A stretch of DNA of 10,830 nucleotides. Source: a bacterium. GTDB taxonomy: Bacteria > Elusimicrobiota > Elusimicrobia > Elusimicrobiales > UBA9959. Below are positions 7,670-10,830 of this stretch, piece after piece. Location of the stretch: assembly GCA_021812825.1 (NCBI GenBank), contig JAKAMO010000086.1:1-10830 (forward strand), written 5' to 3'. Each line of letters starts with the position of its first letter. Position 1 is the first letter of the stretch. The translations under genes and the position numbers were made by a program. The notes under the pieces were generated by a model. It was not told the origin of the DNA. It searched no databases and saw only the letters and a program-made list of their open reading frames with translations.

Positions 7670-7696
7670 CTTTAGTGCGCAGGGCCAAGTGCCGGA
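7670..7696 (+). repeat. Inverted repeat block 3, copy B (partner 1500-1526)
   Basis: CTTTAGTGCGCAGGGCC at 7670-7686 is the exact reverse complement of 1510-1526, and GCCGGA at 7691-7696 extends the match. Blocks 1 and 2 are direct while block 3 is inverted, so the elements are mosaics and not simple duplications. Confidence 0.7.
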
Positions 7697-7701
7697 GCGG
7701 A

Positions 7702-7733
7702 CGGCCTATCATTAAAGGCCGCGGCTTAATGAT
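7702..7733 (+). promoter_or_regulatory. Two mutually exclusive hairpins
   Basis: ATCATTAA (7708-7715) pairs perfectly with TTAATGAT (7726-7733). Alternatively, CGGCC (7702-7706) pairs with GGCCG (7717-7721), whose loop contains the first arm of the other stem. The two folds cannot coexist. TTCGTTT follows at 7734-7740, which is weakly terminator-like. No coding leader peptide is visible, so a switch function is only a possibility. A dyad operator is an alternative. Confidence 0.4.
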
Positions 7734-7754
7734 TTCGTTTCTGCGTGATGCGGA

Positions 7755-7866
7755 GGCAGGGTGCTCCTCCAGGAAACCCTTGGGGAAGGGGGGCCCCGCT
7801 TCGGGGGGAAACCGCGCAACGGTTTCCTTGCAGTAAGCCGGGTTTCCGGGAGGAGCAATCCCTGCC
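7755..7866 (+). repeat. Three-armed hairpin repeat element, copy 2 (long form)
   Basis: A long outer stem is built from three paired segments: GGCAGGG/CCCTGCC (7755-7761 with 7860-7866), TGCTCCTCC/GGAGGAGCA (7762-7770 with 7849-7857) and GGAAACCC/GGGTTTCC (7772-7779 with 7840-7847). That is 24 pairs, interrupted only by a two-base bulge and one mismatch. Inside are two abutting hairpins: CCCCG/CGGGG (7794-7798 with 7802-7806) and GGAAACCG/CGGTTTCC (7807-7814 with 7820-7827). The inner part matches the minus strand of 4178-4256. It could be a structured RNA, a REP-like palindrome or a cruciform. No protein-coding reading is credible. Confidence 0.72.
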
Positions 7867-7872
7867 GACCCC

Positions 7873-7903
7873 TGTAACAAAATCGCCACATTTTTGTATT
7901 ACA
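7873..7903 (+). promoter_or_regulatory. AT-rich inverted repeat with promoter-like motif before the GYF-domain gene
   Basis: TGTAA-CAAAA (7873-7882) faces TTTTG-TA-TTACA (7892-7903) across a nine-base loop. The right arm includes TATTAC (7897-7902), a plausible -10 box within TTGTATTACA. Nearly the same ten bases precede the pilus ATPase gene. If it is the promoter, the leader is about 35 nt. It could also be an operator or the tail of a terminator. Confidence 0.45.
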
Positions 7904-7913
7904 TTCTAAATAG

Positions 7914-7939
7914 CCAGGTTGTAGAATTTCTCTACCTGG
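7914..7939 (+). promoter_or_regulatory. Leader hairpin just before the 7944 start codon
   Basis: GTAGA (7921-7925) pairs with TCTAC (7931-7935), extended by CCAG (7914-7917) with CTGG (7936-7939) across a three-base bulge. The stem ends four bases before the ATG and occupies the place of a ribosome binding site, so it could limit translation of the gene. Confidence 0.4.
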
Positions 7940-7943
7940 ACCT

Positions 7944-10301
7944 ATGAAATACTGGTTCTACTCGGAAGGCAATATCCTCGGGCCGTACGAGCCGGCAGAA
8001 CTGCTGGCCCTTCCCGCTTTCGCCGAGGAAAGCCTGGTCTGCCCTGAAAGCTCAACCGGAGACAACCCCGGGGACTGGCGGCCGGCCGCCCAGGTCGCCG
8101 AGATCGCCGCCGCCCTCAGCGTAGGCTCCGGCCACATGGTCACGGCGGGCGTAGCCGCCGGGACTTTCGAGTACGAGACCGGCTTCAGCTCTCCCATAAG
8201 CTATTTCGAGAACAAGGAGCTTCCCGCCACACCTTCCGGCTACGGCGAGCTGCTTGACGCCATCGATAACGTGCTGGGCGCCTATAAGGAGGCCCCCGCC
8301 GCCGGCAAGCCGGCGGATACCGATTACGACCTGGCGGAGAAGTTCGATATACGCCTCTCCCGCATCCAGGAGGAACTGGAGGCCGCCCGCTGGGAGAAGA
8401 ACCTCCTCCTCGAGAAGATACGGATGAAGGAGATGGAGGAGAGGAAGAACGCCGCCCGTATCCAGGAGCTCGAGGCCAGGCTGAAGGGGGAGCGCGAAAC
8501 CTCCTCCGGGGCCTCCAGGGAACTGGAAGAGGCCCGCGTCATCGCCGAACTCAAAGAGAAGGAAGAAGCCAGGCGCCAGCTGGAAGAGATAAGGAAGGAA
8601 GAGCTTTCGCTTAAGGAAGAGCCCCAGGCGCAGGCGCCCAAGGCCATGCCGGCCCCGTCCGCGCCGCAGGCCGCGGAGCCTCCCAAAACGGAGCCCGGCC
8701 CCGTCGAGGCCGCTCCCGCGCCCGCCCAGCCCGCCGCGGCGGCACCTGGGCCGCAGGAAGTCACTGCCCCCAAGATAGAGGCGCGGACCTTCAAGAGCAT
8801 AAAGCCGGCCTCCACCATCCGCCTCGAGAGCACTGTCGGCATGGAGGGGAAGGAGGAGCCGCGCGAGGCCGGCATGACCAGCAGGCAGCTCAAGAGCCTT
8901 GGTCAGACGCAGCCTCCCGCCTACGTTTACGGCTCCCGTCAGGACAACGAGCTGCCCGGCCCCGAAGTCGCTCCGCCCGGCGCGTTCAAGCCCGAGGCGC
9001 TGGAGCCGCTGCCTCAGCAGGCCGGCGGCATCGTCTATGATTTTACTGTCGTAACTCCCAAGCGCGACGATGTCCAGAAGTTCCAGCTGGAGACCAGGCC
9101 CCAGATAGAGCCTGCTTTCGGCCAGCAGCCGGCGAAGCCGCCTGCCTATGACATGGGGATGGCGCCTCAGGCCCAGGCCCCGCGCCCGGCCCCGCAGCCG
9201 GCTCCGGCGCCGCAGTTCCAGCCCGTGCAGCCGGTGGTCTTCCATGCGCCCGCGCCGGCTCCGGCTCCAGCTCCCACGCCTGTCCCCGCGCCGGCTCAGC
9301 CCGCTGCCGCCGCGGCCCCTCAGGCCCAGACCTTCTCTCCTTCCGCTCAGCCCGAGCCCGCCCCGGCGGCCGCCCCGAAGGAAGCCCCCGCCGCGGCCGA
9401 GGCCGATTCCCCGGACAAGACCCGCCGCATACAGCTGCCCGAGAAGAAGGGCAAGGCCAAGGAGAAGGAGGCCGAGAAGCCCCAGACCAAGCAGCGGCGG
9501 GGCGGCCGCACGGCTTTCATAGCCATAATGGTGATCTTCGGCTCCATAGCCGCCGGCGGCCTCGGTTACTTCTTCCTCGGAGAGGGGGTAAGCTTCTCCG
9601 AGTTCTCCATGCTGAACCTGGGCACCAAGAAGCGTCCCGCCGCGATGGCCAGCCAGATAGAACCCAAGGCCGACGCGGCCCAGCAGCCCGCCGCCGCGCC
9701 GGAAGCGCAGCAGCCGGAAGCCGCCCCGGAGGCCTCCACGGCCCCGGTCCAGGCGGAGCCCGAGCCCCAGCCGGTTCCCGCGCAGCCCCCGGCCGGCGAG
9801 AACATCAAGAAGGCCCTGGACATCGTGAAGAACTACAAGCTTTCCGGCGGCCGCGGCACGATAGCCAGCTGGTTCGCCAATTCCTTCCTGTCCACCTCCG
9901 GCGGCGCCAACGAGGAGTGGACCGCCACCCCGCTGCACGGGGACATACTGGTGGTCCAGTACCGCCTGCTGAGGCCCAAGCAGGACCCGCTGATCTACCA
10001 GTTCGAGGTGGACGCCGCCAAGCAGGACATCCTTAGGGGTATCAACAACAACGCCATAGAACTGCTGGACTCCTCCTCCAAGGCCAAGAGCGTCAGCGCC
10101 GCTCCGGCTCCGGCCAAGAAGCCCGCCAGGAAGAAGGCCGCGCGCAAGGCCTCGTCCAAGGAGATCCCGATACTGCCGCTGCCTGACGAGCCGTCCGCAG
10201 GCTCCCAGGAGCAGGACCCCACCGGGTTCGAGAATCCCCAGCTGGAACCGGAACAGGTGAAATACCTCAAGGCGCAGGAGTCCGACGAAGAGCTTTTCTG
10301 A
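7944..10301 (+). CDS. GYF_2-domain, coiled-coil, single-pass membrane protein of unknown function
   Basis: I do not recognise this 785-residue protein as a named family. Residues 1-57 resemble the GYF_2 (DUF4339) fold: an aromatic YWFY start, GPYEPAEL, and a late Trp (DWRPAA). Residues 132-225 are Glu/Lys/Arg-rich with heptad-like spacing, predicting a coiled coil. About 226-490 is a Pro/Ala/Gln-rich, probably disordered linker with short less-biased islands (280-330, 360-390). A basic stretch (493-522) precedes one hydrophobic span at about 523-545, giving a cytoplasmic N-terminus and periplasmic C-terminus by the positive-inside rule. A second Pro/Ala linker leads to a compact domain at about 615-710, then a Lys/Arg-rich tail near 724-736 and an acidic end. 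The ATG at 7944 lacks a Shine-Dalgarno. It lies directly upstream of a PilB/GspE gene and shares a promoter-like motif with it, so a pilus or secretion accessory role is inferred only. Confidence 0.85.
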   Translation: MKYWFYSEGNILGPYEPAELLALPAFAEESLVCPESSTGDNPGDWRPAAQVAEIAAALSVGSGHMVTAGVAAGTFEYETGFSSPISYFENKELPATPSGYGELLDAIDNVLGAYKEAPAAGKPADTDYDLAEKFDIRLSRIQEELEAARWEKNLLLEKIRMKEMEERKNAARIQELEARLKGERETSSGASRELEEARVIAELKEKEEARRQLEEIRKEELSLKEEPQAQAPKAMPAPSAPQAAEPPKTEPGPVEAAPAPAQPAAAAPGPQEVTAPKIEARTFKSIKPASTIRLESTVGMEGKEEPREAGMTSRQLKSLGQTQPPAYVYGSRQDNELPGPEVAPPGAFKPEALEPLPQQAGGIVYDFTVVTPKRDDVQKFQLETRPQIEPAFGQQPAKPPAYDMGMAPQAQAPRPAPQPAPAPQFQPVQPVVFHAPAPAPAPAPTPVPAPAQPAAAAAPQAQTFSPSAQPEPAPAAAPKEAPAAAEADSPDKTRRIQLPEKKGKAKEKEAEKPQTKQRRGGRTAFIAIMVIFGSIAAGGLGYFFLGEGVSFSEFSMLNLGTKKRPAAMASQIEPKADAAQQPAAAPEAQQPEAAPEASTAPVQAEPEPQPVPAQPPAGENIKKALDIVKNYKLSGGRGTIASWFANSFLSTSGGANEEWTATPLHGDILVVQYRLLRPKQDPLIYQFEVDAAKQDILRGINNNAIELLDSSSKAKSVSAAPAPAKKPARKKAARKASSKEIPILPLPDEPSAGSQEQDPTGFENPQLEPEQVKYLKAQESDEELF

Positions 10302-10311
10302 GGCCGGCCGC

Positions 10312-10324
10312 GCGCCGCCGGCGC
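10312..10324 (+). terminator. GC-rich hairpin after the GYF-domain gene, possible terminator
   Basis: GCGCC (10312-10316) pairs with GGCGC (10320-10324) around a three-base loop, 10 bases after the stop. A GGCCGGCC palindrome lies at 10303-10310, and an alternative GGCG/CGCC stem at 10320-10331 competes. No T-tract follows immediately; the AT-rich bases begin near 10336. Confidence 0.35.
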
Positions 10325-10343
10325 TGGCGCCGCTCTGAATTAT

Positions 10344-10351
10344 TGTATTAT
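10344..10351 (+). promoter_or_regulatory. Promoter-like -10 element for the pilus ATPase gene
   Basis: TATTAT at 10346-10351, preceded by TG, lies in an AT-rich island and shares TTGTATTAYA with 7894-7903 upstream of the GYF-domain gene. Transcription would start near 10358. That means either an almost leaderless start at 10356 or a leader of about 58 nt before the in-frame ATG at 10416. Confidence 0.5.
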
Positions 10352-10355
10352 ATAG

Positions 10356-10830
10356 ATGGCGAGCGACCCGGAGACGCGGGCTTTCCAGCCCGCGGCGGAG
10401 TCCATTGTACCCGACATGGCTGATAAAGGCATATCCGTAAATATTTCAAGGCGCCTCGGCGAGATGCTGGTGGCCTCAGGCCTTATCACGTCCGCCCAGC
10501 TGGCCGAAGTGCTCGAGCTTCAGCGCACCAGCGGCGGCAAGCTGGGGCAGCTGCTGGTCCATAAGAAGTTCATAGCGGAACGGAAGCTCCTGGAGTTCCT
10601 CAGCAAGCAGTTCGGCATAGAGTTCGTGGACCTCTCGGCAGTGGAGATAAAGCCCGATATACTGAAGATCATCCCCGAGAACATCGCCCGCCGCTACGGC
10701 CTCGTGGCCGTGGAGAAGACGGAGAACAAGCTCAAGGTGGCGATGGAGGACCCTCTGAACATCGTGGTCCTGGACGACCTGAAGATGATGACCGGCTTCG
10801 ACATCAAGCCCGTCTTCGGGGCCGAGTCCA
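10356..10830 (+). CDS. pilB: Type IV pilus / type II secretion assembly ATPase (PilB/GspE), N-terminal part
   Basis: PilB/GspE-family ATPases are cytoplasmic hexamers that power pilin or pseudopilin assembly at the inner membrane. Only the N-terminal domain is in the window; the ATPase core lies beyond the right edge. The product matches the T2SSE_N/MshEN domain. Counting from ATG 10416, a 24-residue motif runs from Arg13 to Gln36 (RLGxxL...GLI...L...L..Q). Five residues later a second copy runs from Lys42 to Gln65. This tandem 24-5-24 layout is that of MshEN domains, which bind c-di-GMP. Two starts are possible. ATG 10356 sits next to the promoter and its codons look coding by GC3. ATG 10416 fits the usual family N-terminus better. 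Neither has a Shine-Dalgarno. PilB and GspE cannot be separated from this fragment. Confidence 0.85.
   Translation, partial: MASDPETRAFQPAAESIVPDMADKGISVNISRRLGEMLVASGLITSAQLAEVLELQRTSGGKLGQLLVHKKFIAERKLLEFLSKQFGIEFVDLSAVEIKPDILKIIPENIARRYGLVAVEKTENKLKVAMEDPLNIVVLDDLKMMTGFDIKPVFGAES

Larger units (their letters stand above)
7459..7943. other. Gene-free, repeat-rich spacer between gltX and the GYF-domain gene
   Basis: This 485-bp region has frames open on both strands, but none looks like a real protein: compositions are Arg/Ser/Pro-rich, starts lack ribosome sites and the two strands mirror each other. It instead holds a post-gltX stem-loop, three blocks shared with the purH-glnS spacer, a pair of alternative hairpins (7702-7733), a 112-bp three-armed element (7755-7866) and two AT-rich inverted repeats before the next gene. 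I see no tRNA or known structured RNA. Confidence 0.6.

Noticed and set aside
7755..7866. CRISPR-like repeat array
   Set aside because: The GGAAACC units are alternating arms of one fold and not evenly spaced identical direct repeats with unique spacers, and no cas gene is present.
7495..7889. Small open frames on both strands in the gltX-GYF spacer (113 and 128 codons)
   Set aside because: Their compositions are Arg/Ser/Pro-rich, neither has a ribosome site, and they overlap repeat and hairpin sequence that explains the conservation better.
8052..9938. 628-codon minus-strand frame across the GYF gene
   Set aside because: Its Gly/Leu/Arg-rich low-complexity product is the antisense of a Pro/Ala/Glu-rich gene, and it has no ribosome site or homology.

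Overview
This is a GC-rich bacterial chromosome segment. All genes lie on the + strand, and most of them are core metabolic or informational genes. In order they are: the 3' part of a divergent purH, a glnS-nadK pair, a recN-gltX pair, a large unrecognised GYF-domain membrane protein, and the 5' end of a pilB/gspE-type ATPase that runs off the right edge. The pilus or secretion ATPase points to a diderm with type IV pili or a type II secretion-like machine. Codon use combines strong GC3 preference with frequent ATA (Ile) and AGG (Arg). With this gene set, that would fit a GC-rich uncultivated lineage such as Elusimicrobiota. The placement is an impression rather than a demonstration. I see no phage, transposase, CRISPR array, rRNA or tRNA.

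Layout. 1-1286: PurH lacking its N-terminus. 1287-1612: non-coding spacer with degenerate repeat blocks, ending in an extended -10 promoter so close to glnS that its mRNA should be nearly leaderless. 1613-4149: glnS and nadK, 5 bp apart. 4150-4331: spacer holding a multi-hairpin element. 4332-7458: recN and gltX, 34 bp apart, with a Shine-Dalgarno before gltX. 7459-7943: a 485-bp gene-free region dense in inverted repeats. 7944-10301: a 785-residue protein with a GYF_2-like N-terminus, coiled coil, Pro/Ala-rich linker, one membrane span and a C-terminal domain. 10302-10355: a short spacer with a hairpin and a promoter-like motif. 10356 onward: PilB/GspE N-terminus with a tandem MshEN-type motif, the known c-di-GMP-binding fold.

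The core genes act in separate pathways: purine synthesis, aminoacyl-tRNA synthesis, NADP synthesis and recombinational repair. The less ordinary content is in three places. First, the GYF-coiled-coil-membrane protein sits directly before the pilus-type ATPase and shares an upstream TTGTATTAYA motif with it, which suggests a pilus or secretion accessory factor. Second, the spacers carry two families of repeated, foldable sequence. One is a three-armed hairpin element in inverted orientation at 4178-4256 and 7755-7866. The other is a mosaic of short direct and inverted blocks shared by 1352-1526 and 7468-7696, including an exact 17-nt inverted match. Third, PurH has lost several motifs that are nearly invariant in the family, and gltX changes codon usage abruptly part-way through.
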